Assembly (NCBI GenBank): GCA_950022655.1
Contig: OX465583.1
Span: 8,801,779-8,865,778 of the forward strand
Source of the DNA: Alentia gelatinosa
Lineage: Eukaryota; Annelida; Polychaeta; Phyllodocida; Polynoidae
Direction: 5' to 3'
Length of the DNA stretch: 64,000 nucleotides
Shown here: positions 26,101 to 41,100 of the stretch, piece after piece
Position numbering within the stretch: position 1 is the stretch's first letter
Layout: every line of letters starts with the position of its first letter
Translations under genes and position numbers: made by a program
Notes under the pieces: model-generated
Seen by the model: the letters and a program-made list of their open reading frames with translations, nothing else
Told to the model about the DNA's origin: nothing
Database searches by the model: none

Positions 26101-29100
26101 ATTGATTAAACAATGAGATGAGATAATTCTGATATGAGAAATTTGAACATTTTAGAGATCAACAAAATAAACCTCACTCAAAACTTTGATTTGTAATCAA
26201 AATTTACCTGGGTACAACAAGCGATCCAATTTTAGCCCCTCTTTCTGATTAACATGATTTTAGTGAATATGGTTACAGTTTTAACATCAGCTATTGCCGA
26301 ATTTTCACCTAAGGCTACTTACACTGGGGCTTTTTGATGTACATTGATGTTCTTTTACCTGGGTCTTCATAATACTGCCTCTGATTAAACATCCTAAAGC
26401 TGGGGTCCATCGCGGGACAACATGATGAGGGTTTAAGGTATATCTTGAAGACTTTACATAAGTTTATCTTTGCTTTAACGCTGGGGGATATTGGTGGAAA
26501 AATTTCATTGAGCAGGGTTTATGCCTGGTTGCGGTTAACTATTGGCCCCCTAACAAGTGATACTAAAAGCCTTTTTTTCCTTTGGCCAACGGAAGCAGCA
26601 TAGGTTTTTTGATTTCCCCTTAAAGTCTGTTTCCATCGGCTGATTTTGTGTCAGCTGTGCTAAAGGTCCGTCAGTGGTTCCTGACTGTAGATTGGTGACG
26701 GCCAATAGAAATGGGCTTTTAGGGGAACTCGAAAAATCTTCGTCGTTTATGTCAGCCAGTGCAAACAGGCTTATATATTATATAAAAACGTTGTTTAATT
26801 TGTAAACTGTCAACACTTCATGTAACCTATTTTCATGGTGAGGATTCGATGCTTTCGAAATTACTTTGAACTTCATTCTCTTGGTTAGAGATGGGAATTT
26901 TCCTTATTTCCAAGGGAACTTTTTAGTGTGAAACAAAGGGAGGGAAAGAATGAATTGGGCCTCATTCACACCAATAAGCAGTGTTTAAAACCTACCCACA
27001 CACCCCAGCCCTGTTCTATCGACAATTATGATGTGTTTTCCGTATTTTCTCAAGTCTTTCTGATGCAATAAATTCCACATGAAAAATATTTCCCATCTTT
27101 TTCATGACCCCAACTGACACCCCCGCTTAGTAATAGTCTGTTACAACTAAGGTTGAACCAGTGTTCTACCAAAAAAAGATTTGACCCCATTTTAACTTTA
27201 AAATAATCAAGAAAAAATAACATCACACTGTCTATTCTTCAGTTTATGGTAACAAACCGAAAGTAGTAGCCTAAAATAAAACTAAAATTAGATCATGTGG
27301 CCAGGGGGACCAGCACTACGTTATATGCTCATTTCCTTGAGTATCCGTTATTTGGTTATCGTTATTTCTGTTAGGTTTTCTGTAAGATAGATAGCCCTGA
27401 TGCACTGTGCACCTTCAACCACCTTTCTGGGTAATTGCGCTATGCTTCATATTCCAAAAAACCGTCCGCCTGAAAAAGACAATTTCTTTTTCCTTGCGGA
27501 GAGTAAATTTTTATTTCATTCACATTTTTTTCAAATACAGTGTTCAGCTTTACAATTTAGCCAACATTGATCTACAATACCATAAAGTAGGTCCCAGGCA
27601 TGGAAAAAGACGTGTACCCAAAATATCCATCTCTATGGCAAGCTGATGCTACCTTGAGAGTGACAGTTTCCTGTCAATTTAGAAAAAAAAAAGAAATTAT
27701 GATTCTGGTTGGATTCTTGAAGGTTGTGTAAAATACAAATGAAAGGGAAAGGATTCTGCGTTCATTCTTTGTTTTCCAAATTGAAATATTTACTATCCTT
27801 AAAATCCCTTAAATACGGCATATTATGGAGTGTATACGGGATATTTGAAGGTTTTAAAGCGGAACATTGATTTTATTTAAAAATTATTGGTAATAGTTCG
27901 CATACCTAAAAGTAGCAGTCTTCCTTGCTTCATATCTTCATATCTGAATTCGAGGGAAGTCCTATAAGATTACGCACCATGAGTTGAACCGATGTAGTAT
28001 GATGATATAATATGTAATCTCCACAAGCTGTAGTACACACGAATTGTCCATACGGTAGTGCATGTGCTTGTCATTCATGTCAATCTTAATTTTGTCTACT
28101 CCATACTATGTAGACCACGTTACAATTGTTATTCTTAAGTTGTATTTATTCAAACATTTTAAGTATTTTACATCGAAAACAAGGGATTTTGGAAGGGCCC
28201 AGTAGAAAATAATTGCAAAGAATTTTTTTTTAATTTCTTTATTATTTTCTCTCACATGCAGCAAGTTTTTCAGAAATAATCCCAGTACCTTCAAGTCATA
28301 TAAACTGATACAAATTAAAATTTAAATGTTTGTGATCCCAATATACAATTTATACATTTATATTCTATAAAATGAAGTTTTTAACTTCCATTTAAAGAAT
28401 AACAGCTTCAAACTTAATGTAAAATACAAGCTAAAGGAGGAATACAAAACTATTTAAATAATCAGAAGCCATTTACACTTACCATTACTTAACCTATTAA
28501 CCTGCTTGTTGTGTAAGGCTCTCCAGGTTAGAGAAAGCTAAGAATATTTTGTTCATGGTTCCGAAGAAATCGCGAGGGAACATAAAATCGAGGGAGGCCT
28601 TTCAAACCCATAAAGAAAAATACTTCTCAGATGTTGTGAATCTGTTCTCGTAATGGGTTGAATATCAATTAGAATTAACACGTTAAATTACCCAATATTT
28701 AGAATTTATATCATTCACTTTCGTGGTTATCAGATTTCGCAAACTTTTCGGAACCAACTGTATATGCATATGATATTTTGCATGGTAAATACGCAATACG
28801 GCATGTGTCATGTTAGTGAAGTTCTCATAGATTATCTGATAAAAGAAAATAGATTAGAGCCTGATTATAGAAACCCCAGAGCTATCTTTTTTATGTAATT
28901 GATTTATACGAAGAGCATTGCATTTGAGTAAGAAAAATTAACCTGGATGATCAGGTTATGTACTATTAGTGAAATAAAGAATGAGCTTGCTCAATTAAAA
29001 AAAAAAATTAAAAAAAATTAACCTGGCAAAGTAGATGATTACAGGGGAAATTTTCCTTATTTGTACATTGATATATAAATCTTTAGCGCCATAGATTTCT

Positions 29101-32100
29101 GTTGCGAATAATCTTTTATTCATCAAATCTGTATCCTCTTATTTTTATGAACGCAAAATGATATTATGATGGATACCTTCTGACCTCAGTATTTCTGTTG
29201 AAAGGAGTTCCATAATCCTCATGTTACTAATGTAAACAAAATAGTTTAAAATAGGTTTTTATACTAGGACCTAAAATTGAACCCACACCCAAATCTCTAA
29301 TAAATAACAGTGCACCATCCTCTAGATTTGCAACTAGCATATGAATGTTTTTATTTTATCTACACGCAAATTTCTAGTTAACAGTACTTGTAGTTTACAT
29401 GATCCCTAAAATTATAAATTTCACCATTTGGTTGGTCTTAGCAATTGAATAAGATGCCCCCCTCCCCCTCTTATTTTACAATCGTTAAAATATTTGTATC
29501 TTGCCTGTATTCATTTGAGATTACGCTTTTATACTGAATTTTTATTCATCACTCTATACCTCACCATCTTACTTCTGGGTGATTGAGGGGAAAAACCGTA
29601 AAATATACTCCGGAATTTAATAATCAAATATCACTTTATTTTGTCCACAGGAATAGTATAATAAAGAACTCCGATTGAAATAATGCAGATTAGTTTCTTA
29701 ATTGTCTCAGTAATCATAAAACTGTGATTAATTATCCACTGACATAATGAGAAATACATGTATCACCCTTAATAGTTGTATAATGTAAGCTATGTGTAAT
29801 TGGATGAACATACAACTATACCAACAAATCAATATATTGTGTGCAATTAATTTTAAATTTCTTACCTTCACTGTATTTTGAATGATATGTACTTTTGTGA
29901 AATTTTATGACTTTATATGGGGGGGAAATCTCATCATTTTGTTGTATTTACCAATATATTATTTTACCTAGTATCTTTAGTTTTCCTTATAAACAATTAT
30001 CAATGGTGACTGACCATGGCTTGAGTTAAGTACCTGTGAATTTTCACCTAACGTGGAGAAAATATCGGACACGATTGAACAGAAAGAGGCGTCAATATTG
30101 TACTCTTTAAATGACTTTTGAACTGTTTGTACTTTCTCTTTTAGGCCACCAAGGTTGGTGGAACTCTCAAATTACTCTCTAACCTTTTCCAAGGCGGTAA
30201 TGCATGGTTTCTCTGGGCATGGGCACTGCAGTAGATCAATATCATTATCTATGTCAAGTCTGGGTCTGCTCTGTGAAAACCAAATCCCTCGTAGCACCTT
30301 ATACCTTTAAAATTCGATAAATAAAATTCCTCGCATGGTCATATCGATATCGCAACAGTTATCGTTTCATTACCACCTCAGATACTAACACAGTCTGAGA
30401 AATGAAAAAAACACACAATAAATTTCTCCTTTATTGCACATCTTTATCATGTTTCTAATTTTCGATATATCATAACTGCTCCGGACAAGGTTTTTGGCAA
30501 TCGCCAAGTTACAGACTCACAGATCAGCCTGAAAAGAATGACATTAATAAGATGCCAACGTATCCCCCCTGTTTTTTTTTAATTTTTAAAATTTTTTTTA
30601 AAAATATTTTTGATATATATTTTTTTAATTATTTCTTTTTTTTGCAATTTTTCATGGAAATCCTTGTAGTCCTTATTTTAACCTAGCACTACTGACATAC
30701 CACGGGTAGTCCTGTTTAATGTAGTATTTCTGGTTCTTTGGTCAAAGTAAAGATTTATTACTCCGCACATTTTTTTCCTCTCCGCTCGGGCAATTTTCTT
30801 TGCAGTTTTTATAGGACGTGATGCATCGAAGTAACCATAGGCTGTAGTACCTCTAGAGTATTTCAACCTAGTATACCTTGGAAGGTTTCCCGGATAAACC
30901 ATAGATTTATGGGTCTAATGTATCATTGTCGATTTGAAAAAAATCTTTTTAGAAACTTTATTTATCCTAGGGGATACTTCTATACAAGACCGTTTTGAAC
31001 GTACCCCTTAGCCAAATAAAAACTACGTGGTTTGGGGACCATCCATGAAGTACGTACGCACTGAGGGGGGTGGGGGGGGGGGGGGGTTAAAAAAATTCGG
31101 AATTTTCGCGTATGCTTCTTCTTTGTTCTATTACGTACATAATCAGGAGGCAGGGCGGGGGGGTTAAAAAAATTCAGAAATTCTCCGCCGGCACTTTATG
31201 GCCCCATGTGTATATTCTAGCGTAGATGCCTTTCGTCTGACAGCTAATTCAGGCAGTAGGGGACTTGCCGATTATAGTAAAGCCCTTATACTCACCACTG
31301 AAAAGCCATTGGCATCCATTGATAGTCAGCTTACTCTGCTGGTCTAAGTAGATGCCGTTATGATGGCTTCGCCCTCGTCCGGAATTCAGTGGCCGATGTA
31401 AAACGTTGCTTAGTATTCATAGATTTCAGACCACATCAGATTGTGTTCTTCTACTACCAATATCCAATGGAATAGGCAGCCTCGAACGCAGGACCTTTAT
31501 AGCACTGAGATAGGGACGTGTTGATAGGTGTTATAGCATGTATCACATGCAAAGTGTTAAGTGGGATTCACACGTAGAGACTGATGTACCTGAGACTGGT
31601 GTACTTCACACTTTTTGGTAAGAAATTCTCATTGCAAAGCGCTTTTACCAGTCTCAAGGAAAACTTGTGAATTTCAGACTGGTGTACTTCACACCTTTCC
31701 CCTAGTCTCAGACAATTCTCCTTTGGTAAGAAATTCTCATGGCAAAGTGATTTTACCAGTCTCAAGGAAAACTTGTGAATTTGAGACTGGTGTACTTCCC
31801 ACCTTTCCCCTAGTCTCAGACAAATCTACTTTGGTAAGAAATTCTCATGGCAAAGTGCTTTTACCAGTCTCAAGGAAAAATGGTGAATTGGATTCACATG
31901 GGAAGACAAACATGGTACATAATCTCAGACGTAGTCACAGTGAACACTCACCCTGGGAATTAAGAACCCTTGATATGATGAGGGGTGTTTTCTCTGTGTC
32001 CCTGTGGCAATAAATTCAGCATGAAAAATATTCCCAGTTTTTTCCCTGACTCCAACTGACATCCCCGGTTTTCATATTTGTAATAAATCAATATTCACTT

Positions 32101-35100
32101 CTGAAGCCCCTTCTGTACAGTTAGCTGTGGTGGGTGTGATTTATCATAGAAGAGAGTAAGTCATGGCTTCAGTGTGCGAGTATTCATGGGTGGGCAGTTA
32201 ATTTATCTCACCCTTGTATTTCTGTCCCTTAGGCTTAACATTGGGAACCCATTCTCCATGCCCCTATGAGTATTGCTGTCCGTTCTCCATGGTCTATATC
32301 CTGTGTGTCATCATTCTTTTAGTGTGTACAGGGGCGAGATAAATGCAGAAAGCAACTCGTTTGGGTCAAATAAGTTGTTTTCCAAATCGTAGACACAGAT
32401 ATGTTTTTATCTGTGTAGGGAGAGAGAGACAGAGATTGTATGGTTGCTACAATATCTTGCGGCAGGAGACCATCTTCTAGGGTGAATTTTTTAGAAGGGA
32501 TTATGTAGCTCAGCCATGTCAGGCCTAGGCTGCTGGAGGGTCTAAATATGGTGACTCGTAGAATGTTACTGCACAGCGTCACTGTAACTAGGAACGTATG
32601 GTGCGTTCATCATTGATGAATGAGCGTGGAATTATTTTTTTTTTTTAAAGAAAAAAGGTTGTGGGTTATATTCAGTCTATGGGTCATATTCTGACTAAGG
32701 CTTCTAAGACACTAGCACTTTGCTCCTTTCACAATGTCACAGTGTTAGCATGCGGATGGTTATGGGTTAGTGTATTTGCAGCAAGCTCAAAGTCTATGTG
32801 ACCGCTCTAACCTTTAGGTATTGTATATGAGCGTGTAGCCCACACTCAACAAGCTCAAAGTCTGTGTGACCACTCTAACCGTTAGGCAGCATATATGAGC
32901 ATATACATGGCCCACGTTGAACAAGCTCAAAGTCTATGTGACCACTCTAACCTTAAGCCAGCGTATATGAGCGTGTGGCCCACACTCAACAAGCTCAAAG
33001 TCTGCGTGACCACTCTAACCTTTAGCCAGCGTATATGAGCGTGTGGCCCACACTCAGCAAGCTCAAATCTGTGTGACCACTTTAACCTTTAGGCAGCATA
33101 TATAATATATATGAGCGTGTGGCACACGCTCAACTAGCACAACTGGCACACGCTGAACAAGCTCAAAGTCTATGTGACCTCTCTTATCTCTAGACAGTGT
33201 ATATGAGCGTATACATGGCCCATACTGAACAAGCTCAAAGTCTATGGGACCACTCTACCCTTTAGGCAGCGTATACAACCCTGTCGCCCATGCTCAATAA
33301 GCTCAAAGTCTCTGTGACGTCTCTTATCTCTAGACAGTGTATATGAGCGTATATATGGCCCATACTGAACAAGCTCAAAGTCTGTGTGACCTCTCTTATC
33401 TCTAGACAGCGTATATGAGCGTATACATGGCCCATACTGAACAAGCTCAAAGTCTCTGTGACCTCTCTTATCTCTAGACAGCGTATATGAGCGTATACAT
33501 GACCCACGCTAAACAAGCTCAAAGTCTGTGTGACCTCTCTTATCTCTAGACAGCGTATATGAGCGTATACATGGCCCACGCTCACGGTCAGTACGTGCAG
33601 TTGGGCACTTGTCCCGTAATCATACACGTAGTGATGGCAGGGTGCTGGAGACGGGAGGACATCCAGCAGCGCCGGGCGTGTAGACACCCGCCTCCCGCTG
33701 TGAGGTAACCGCCGCCCGCGTGTCGTCCCGCCCGTCTACACGAGGAGGCCGCGTGGTGGACCAGTGCAGCTCATTTACATACGGAGCGGCCCGAGCTGCT
33801 CCGAACTGCTCCGAGCTGCTCCGAACTGCTCTGAGTCAGTCACGGTGGGTTACGGTTAGTATACGCCCTCCAGAGGTTACTAAACTCCCCATTATCGCCC
33901 AGGGTAAATACAAGTTCCGCTCGCGACTGACTGGGCAGACCACGACCACATGAACTATAGTTTCCCTATTTACATTTAGAGAACGTGAATATAATTTAGG
34001 ATTGATATGTAAAAATAGCTGAACTTTCGATTTCTCACATCGGATTTCCAATTTGAATATTTATAAAAACCTTTTAACTGGATAATTGTGGGTTACGGTT
34101 CAAGGGTCTATCACCATACAATGTCGGCAACCAGCGAGCACCGGAACTTGTCAACAGACTGAATTATGGGATACCTCAATAGGGTCTATGAGGTGGTCAC
34201 ACGAGGCCTGACCGTCCCAACCTCTCTACTCACAAGGCAGACCGGCATCTTCTCGCCGACTGACTGCGCCCACCATCATGTCCGCAGGCAACGGAAATAA
34301 GTGTCTGAAAACCACACACCACCGCCATATTCAGCTACAACAAAAAGCGCAAAAACATGTTAAGTCAGATTCATGTAGGGGGTGGGGAGTTAGCTGAGTC
34401 GTTAGGGCACTGGACTTGTATAGGACTTTGGAGGTTCGAGTCCCACCCCCTGCAGTGGTAGATTTACTGCTATATCAAAGGCCAAATTCTTCTCATACCA
34501 TGTCTATGTGGTGTCGTGTACAGCCACCTTTCTCCTTCATCCCTAGCAGTGGTAGACTTACTGCTATATCAAAAGCCAATCCTTCTCAAACCATGTCTAT
34601 GTGGTGTCGTGTACAGTCACCTTTCTCCTTCATCCCCAGCAGTGGTAGACTTACTGCTATATCAAAAGCCAATCCTTCTCATACCATGTCTATGTGGTGT
34701 GGGACGTAAAAGAACTCACCTCGGTAAATTTGTCGTGGTGAGATTTCTACTTAAATTCATCTCATAGATTCGATTACCGCCCTTGCAGTGCAAAATAACC
34801 TTGAGAAAGTCTGGTAAAGGACCTATAATGGTTAACTGGACGTTAAATCCAACCAAACAAACAAAGATTCACGATAGTTGCAAAACGGTCGGAGGTGAAG
34901 CCAAAAAAAGTCGTTGTTTTTTTTGGTGGAATTTGAACCAACTTGATTTTCTTCTGGGGTAGGGGGGGATCCACAGTTCGAAATGCACACCAATTTGTGT
35001 TTATTTACAATATTATTTCCATAGCTCACGATTTACTGTTTGTTCCGCAATGAGATTATCAAAGCAAACAATCTCCGCGAAATCGTCGTCTCACAATATT

Positions 35101-38100
35101 CTGAACTTTTTTCTCCCGTTTTTGTGGGTATATTCTCCCAGGAAAAAGGGGAAATCGATTCATAGATCACAAAATAAATGCAGGAGAATACTTCTGTAGT
35201 ACTGTGATTGAATATCCTCAATATCAGAAGGGAAAATCATTAGAAAAGTGCGCTATTATTCACTTCAAACTATTAGGCAAATATTAACCCAAATATTGCC
35301 GAATAGGGGGGTGGGGGCTATGTTTATAATCAATTGATAATTTACGCCACGATTACTCAGTAATACTAACACACATATTGAGATCCTAATCTATTATGAT
35401 TAATGAGAACATGATATAAACCCACGTTAGTTAGAACACGCCAAAAAGCTCCAGTGATACACTTTTGACTCAACGCCTAATCCTAGCTCTCATGTGCCTG
35501 CTTCGCTATAGTTGTGATTCACCCTTTGCTGCTTACATACAGGCAGTAGCAAGGTGATACTTGTATCTTCAGTCTATTCTGCTTGAGTAGTGCTTTTGAT
35601 ATTTTATGAATAGTTATTTGCATGTTGCCTTGTAACTGTTATGAAATGCAAAACCCCGATTGTATATTCCCTAACAATACGGCTGTTTCCATATTTATTA
35701 TTTAAGGAGCCTGATATTCCGCTATATATGTATCGTGAATGGATATATCGTAGGCTCCTTATATTTCCTTTAACATAGCTTACCGTATTACCTTCCAGTA
35801 GATATTAATAACTTGCTCATGTTGACTTTATTGTTATGCTAGATTCACATGTATATTGAGCCAATACTGATAATCGCAATACTGAAGTAATTGAATGCAT
35901 CGGAGATTTCTCAACTAGAAAATGCATGGCTTCTTTTGATTTATGAATCCTTTTCAAGAGACACACTCCTTGTCCATATGCTTATCAAGTATGTCCTACA
36001 TTGTTGTTGCTAATTCTACTCTTTGCTTTTTTCCCCAACAGGAGGTATGTTGAAGCGCTTGAAGCGTTCTACAAGTCATCTCATCTCCACCTAAGTATCA
36101 TTTGTATCTTAAGCATGTAGGTCTTAGTCGTTAAGTCGATTTACGCAGTGCCGGGGCCTTCTGACAGTTATTTGCTGGCTCCTAAGCCATATTGGAATTG
36201 AGGGAAATGAAGCCGCAGATCATGCAGTTAAGAAGGCAATGATACAGTTCCATTTACTGATCTGCTACCAATGACGAACGAGTTTTTCCAAAAAAGCTGG
36301 CAGAGTGCCTGGAATGGCACTAGAAATAACGAACTACAAGAGATAATACCATCTATCAACCAAACTTTCAGAAAACGAAACCTGACGAGATCCGGAACAG
36401 GCGAAACTGACCCGTCTGCAGACTGGTCACACCAGGCTGACACATGGGCACCTCTTGAGAGGTGAATTAGCACCTGTGTGCCAACCATGTTGTTCCACAA
36501 CACTAGTAAGAAAGAAATTCTTGGATTCCTTAAGGGGTCCAAGTTTTTGAAAAGTTATAAAAACCAGTACATAACCTGGTCCTTCCAGGCAAAAGACCTT
36601 TCACTTCAGTTAGGGCCTACTTAGAAAAGTATTAAACACAGCAGTCTTTTAACAGGTGATTATGATTATCGGACGTTAAATCAACCAAACCAAGTATGTA
36701 GAGCGACCTCAGCATTGACACTGCCACATCGAAAAAAACAATACACAAAATGTAAATATAATTTCTGCCTGATGAAACATTGATATAAGATACCTCATAA
36801 ATATATACATGATAATCTCATGTTATGTTACAACCATCAACATCAAATGGGGGTGCAACACAATACACAAAATGTAAATATAATTTCTGCCTAATGAAAC
36901 ATTGATATAAGATACCTCATAAATGTATACATGATAATCTCATGCTATGTTACAACCATCAACATCAAATGGGGGTGCAACACTGACCGACTCGATATCT
37001 AGGCCTCGCCTGAGCTTACGATTCTTCTTTTTTTTAATTTTTTTTTTATTTCAAATAAATTAACATAAGACATTCTGCGACAGCAGGATTTGTGTGTCTT
37101 CTAAGGTCACAACATACATAATCTGAGTCCCATGACACCATATCTTCTATCGCCGAGAAAGGAGCATTCATGTTCTGTAATCGTACAGTGTGTTATGGCA
37201 TCAACCCGTTGTCACCAAAAGAGCCCATTCCGCCCACGTACACTGGGCCCCTTTGCCGCCATTGTGTGGGCGTGGTGGGCGTATCTCAGCGCGCACTGAT
37301 TAAACGTTCGTCATTCTTCTCGTCTACTAATGACACTCCCCGCCCTGGTCCCACACGGTGCTTTATGATGCCTCGTGTTCCGTATTACTGCTGGGCCGAC
37401 TGCTGGTATGCGGATCATAGCCGCGTGATCCCGCCACATACATATAGGGCACAGGGTGGTTGCTAGTCCTGCCGTCATCCGCCAGATAGCGCCACGTGCA
37501 CCCCTCTCATAAGTTATAGGTGTCTTTGGGTTGCATTGATGTACGTGTTTGGCACGGGAGGCAGGCGAGTGGATTCTCAAGGCTCTAAGCCTAGTTCGTT
37601 AAGAATTCATCTCCCATAGAGCGTAGTGAGAACCTTGTACAGAATTCCACTTAGAGAGTGTGAGATCTTATGAGAGGGGTGACACTGTAGTCAGGGGACA
37701 ACTGCCATTTTCTGCTGTCATAATCTATAGATAATTATGAGACAGACTAAAACCTTGTTGAGGCAAACCCCCACGAAAAATCTAGATAAATATTGATAAC
37801 TAGACCTGCCACCTGGTGTTTTGTTTAGCGCCGGGGGGGCAAGATTGCTGCCTCCATAAGACAATAGCTATATGCCCTATAGGGCACATATGATTGCTAG
37901 TTCTGCCATCATCCGCCAGGAAATTGTAAGATAGCGCCACTGTAGTCAGGGGGCAACCATTGTTTTCAGTTGTTATTATCAATTGAGAATATTGAGACAA
38001 GGCCAAAATTCCTCCATGGAATTTTTGATAAAATCCATCGATAACCTGGTGTTTTAGATGGCGTCGGGGGGCAAGATGGCCGCTACATAGCCCAATATCT

Positions 38101-41100
38101 GTGTGCCCTATATATACAATTTTGACTGGTTTCAGGTACAAGCGGCCGTATTCTCCGAGCAGTTGACACATAGTAATTTCCAAGCGCATGCAAGGATATT
38201 GCGCAGAGTCAACTCTGAGGCGAATACAACTGCTTTTATCTGAAACCAAGTCTGTATTGTATTTATTATTCAACTTTTCCTGACAAGTGGCATACTGATA
38301 TTAGTTCATTTAGGTACGCACTATTCTTCCGTACATACGATTATGTTTGTATGCGCCCCCCAAGCATACAACATATCCATATGCCGGGTACACACTCCCT
38401 ATGTGTTTTCTATTGGCACTTTGTATTAAGTGGGTAATGACTCCTATAGCGTGTCTCTGCCCGGTGGAGAATTGTGCTTGTCATTGGCCTAATAGGGAGT
38501 GGAAGGAAAATGTATGATTAAGGGAGAAATAATTACGGATGCCATGAAGAAAGGAACTCAGAAGTTATTACTTATACCACGCACCACTCTATATTACAGA
38601 GATGGCCATTTTCCACTTTCCCATGGACATCCTTTTTCTCATTTCCGGTTTATAAAACTAATTTTCCTTGTATCAGACGAAGATAGTATAAATTACGCCG
38701 CATTCACGCCAATAAAACGGGAAAAAATCTACCCAAGCAACAAACAACAACTTCCACACGGCACTTTGGGGACATCCATAGCAGAATTTCTTGCCCTCTT
38801 TGCACCGGGAGTTTTGTACGGGCCTCTGTCCGCCCGTGGTTCGTTGTAACGGGGCCGCCGATTGGCTGGCTGTAAGAAGGACGGCGATTGGTTGAATAGT
38901 ACAGCGTCATCTAAAGATCCTCTCGCCAGAGATGCCATCTCTAGGCGTCCCATTTGTCTGGTCCCCTGCCCCACTCCTACCACATCCTCTGCCCGAAAGG
39001 TCCAGACGGGAACAGACAAAGGCAATGTGAATAAAAAAAAAAAAAAAAAAAGATATCAAGACTGCGATTGGCTGGCGGAAGGTTTGTGAGACCGCAGCGG
39101 TCTGCATTGATTCTACTCCATCATTTGTCACATGTCTGGCTGTGTGTGGACTGAACAGAGGTGGAGCTTTCAGTGGTCGCCGATTCCCGACAATGTTACT
39201 GCATGAAGCCTGTTTCCATTGGCCGACCAAAATGGCACCGACTTTTTGAGTTACCCCAAAAGTCTGTCGGTGGTATGTCGATATCAGTTTATCAGTGATG
39301 GTGCATTGTATTCCTTGTTTCTGCAACATTTGACAGGTCTATACCGACAGAAGTCGTTCGCTGGTGGCTTCATTGTATAAACTATGCACAATTAATCGGT
39401 GAACACTTCTCTGCATGTCTGTTTCCATTCACCGATCTGGCGTCGATGGTTCCCGACTGAAGATCGGTGGTGAATAGTCGGCCAATGGAAATTGGAGAAC
39501 GGTGACTTTGACCAAAACGAGTTGCTTTCTGAAATCATCCAACCCCTGTACACACTAAAAACATCGACGACACACAGGATATAGACCATGGAGAACGGAC
39601 TGTAGTACTCGTAGGGGCATGGAGAATGAGTTCCCAATGTTAGGCCTATGGGACAAAAATATCAGGGGTGAGATAAACTAGTGAATGCAGAGACTGCAGT
39701 AATCGTTGTCATCCAGCACCAGCCCTGAACTCCACTCCAGTGGGGGAAGTAGTGTAGGAAAATGTCCGTTTAAACCGGGACACTCGTCGGGCTGCCAGTG
39801 TGTATCGCTACGTAATTCACGCGGCTTACTTGTGAATAACTACACGATTCAAACTCGAAGGGATACATAGAAAATAAACGATGGTTTTGGGGATAGGCGG
39901 TCGTAAATCACGAGAGGTTGACTCGTAGTAATACACGAGCGCTAAGTAGTAATACACGAGTCCATTTTTTTTCAAATAAATCAAACCCGTTGATTGCTAC
40001 ATTAAAGGGTATAACAATAGGGACTATTTCTCTACTCTATAGCACAAAGGGACTATTTTCCCGTATACCATGGCTTTAACCCGACCAGAGATAGGGGGTA
40101 GGGAGTTGTTAGAGTGGTTAGAGCAGCAGACTTGAAACCCCAAGGTTGTAGGACTTTGTGGGTTAGTATCCCACCCCCAGCAGTGTTAGATTTACTGCAA
40201 AATCAAAGGCCAATCCTTCTTACACCATGTCTATGTGGCGTGGGAAGTAAAACAACTCTCACCTCAGTAAATGTGTCTGGTGAGATTTCTACCTAAATTC
40301 ATTACAAAGATGCGATCACCACCCTCGTGGTGTAAAAGAACCTTGAGAAAATCTGGTATTAAAGAACCCGTAATGGTTAACTGGACGTTAAATCAAACCA
40401 AACAAACAAACAAGACCAGGGCTAACGTCGTGTAGCTCTGGTGGCCAGTGTCGTGGCATGCCGTCTCCGGGCTGAAGCCATGGCTGCGGGGGCGGCGGGC
40501 GGCGGGTGGTGTTAGCGGTGGACGGCGGGCGGCGGGTGGTGTTAGCGGCGGGCGGCGGGCGGCGGGCGGTGGGCGGCGGGCGGCGGGCGGTGGGCGGCGG
40601 GCGGTGGGCGGCGGGCGGTGGGCGGTGGGCGGCGGGAGGCGGGAGGCGGGCGGTGTATAGTCGGTGTACGGCGGGCGGCGGGCGTTGGAAGGCGGGCGGT
40701 GTTAGCGGCGGGGGGTGTACGGCGGGCGGCGGTGGGTGGTGTACGGCGGGCGGCGGCGGGTGGCGGGCGGTGGGCGGTGTACGGCGGGTGGCGGGCGGTG
40801 TTAGCGGCTGGAGGTGTACGGCGGGCGGCGGCGGGCGGCGGGCGGTGTACGGCGGGCGGGTGGCGGGCCGTGTTAGCGGTGGGCGGCGGGGGGTGTACGG
40901 CGGGCGTTGGAAGGCGGGCGGTGTTTGCGGCGGGGGGTGTACGGCGGGCGGCGGCGGGTGGCGGGCGGTGGGCGGTGTACGGCGGGTGGCGGGCGGTGTT
41001 AGCGGCGGGCGGCACGACTTTGGCTTCCCTTCAAAGAGACACTTACTGCGCACATTGCGAGCCCGCCGCATATACACCCGATCAATCCCCACCAGAAGGG

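Noticed and set aside
32770..33687. 141-codon minus ORF with repeated [15 protein letters not shown] units
   Set aside because: The 72-bp array has a 24-codon period; no start, domain or splice context supports a gene.
36042..36044. AG-GAG-GTATGT as another 3-nt microexon (pyrimidine tract CTTTGCTTTTTTCCCCAACAG)
   Set aside because: The downstream bases belong to the retrotransposon RNase H relic ([13 protein letters not shown] frame), so the donor-like GTATGT is probably just retroelement sequence at the insertion border.
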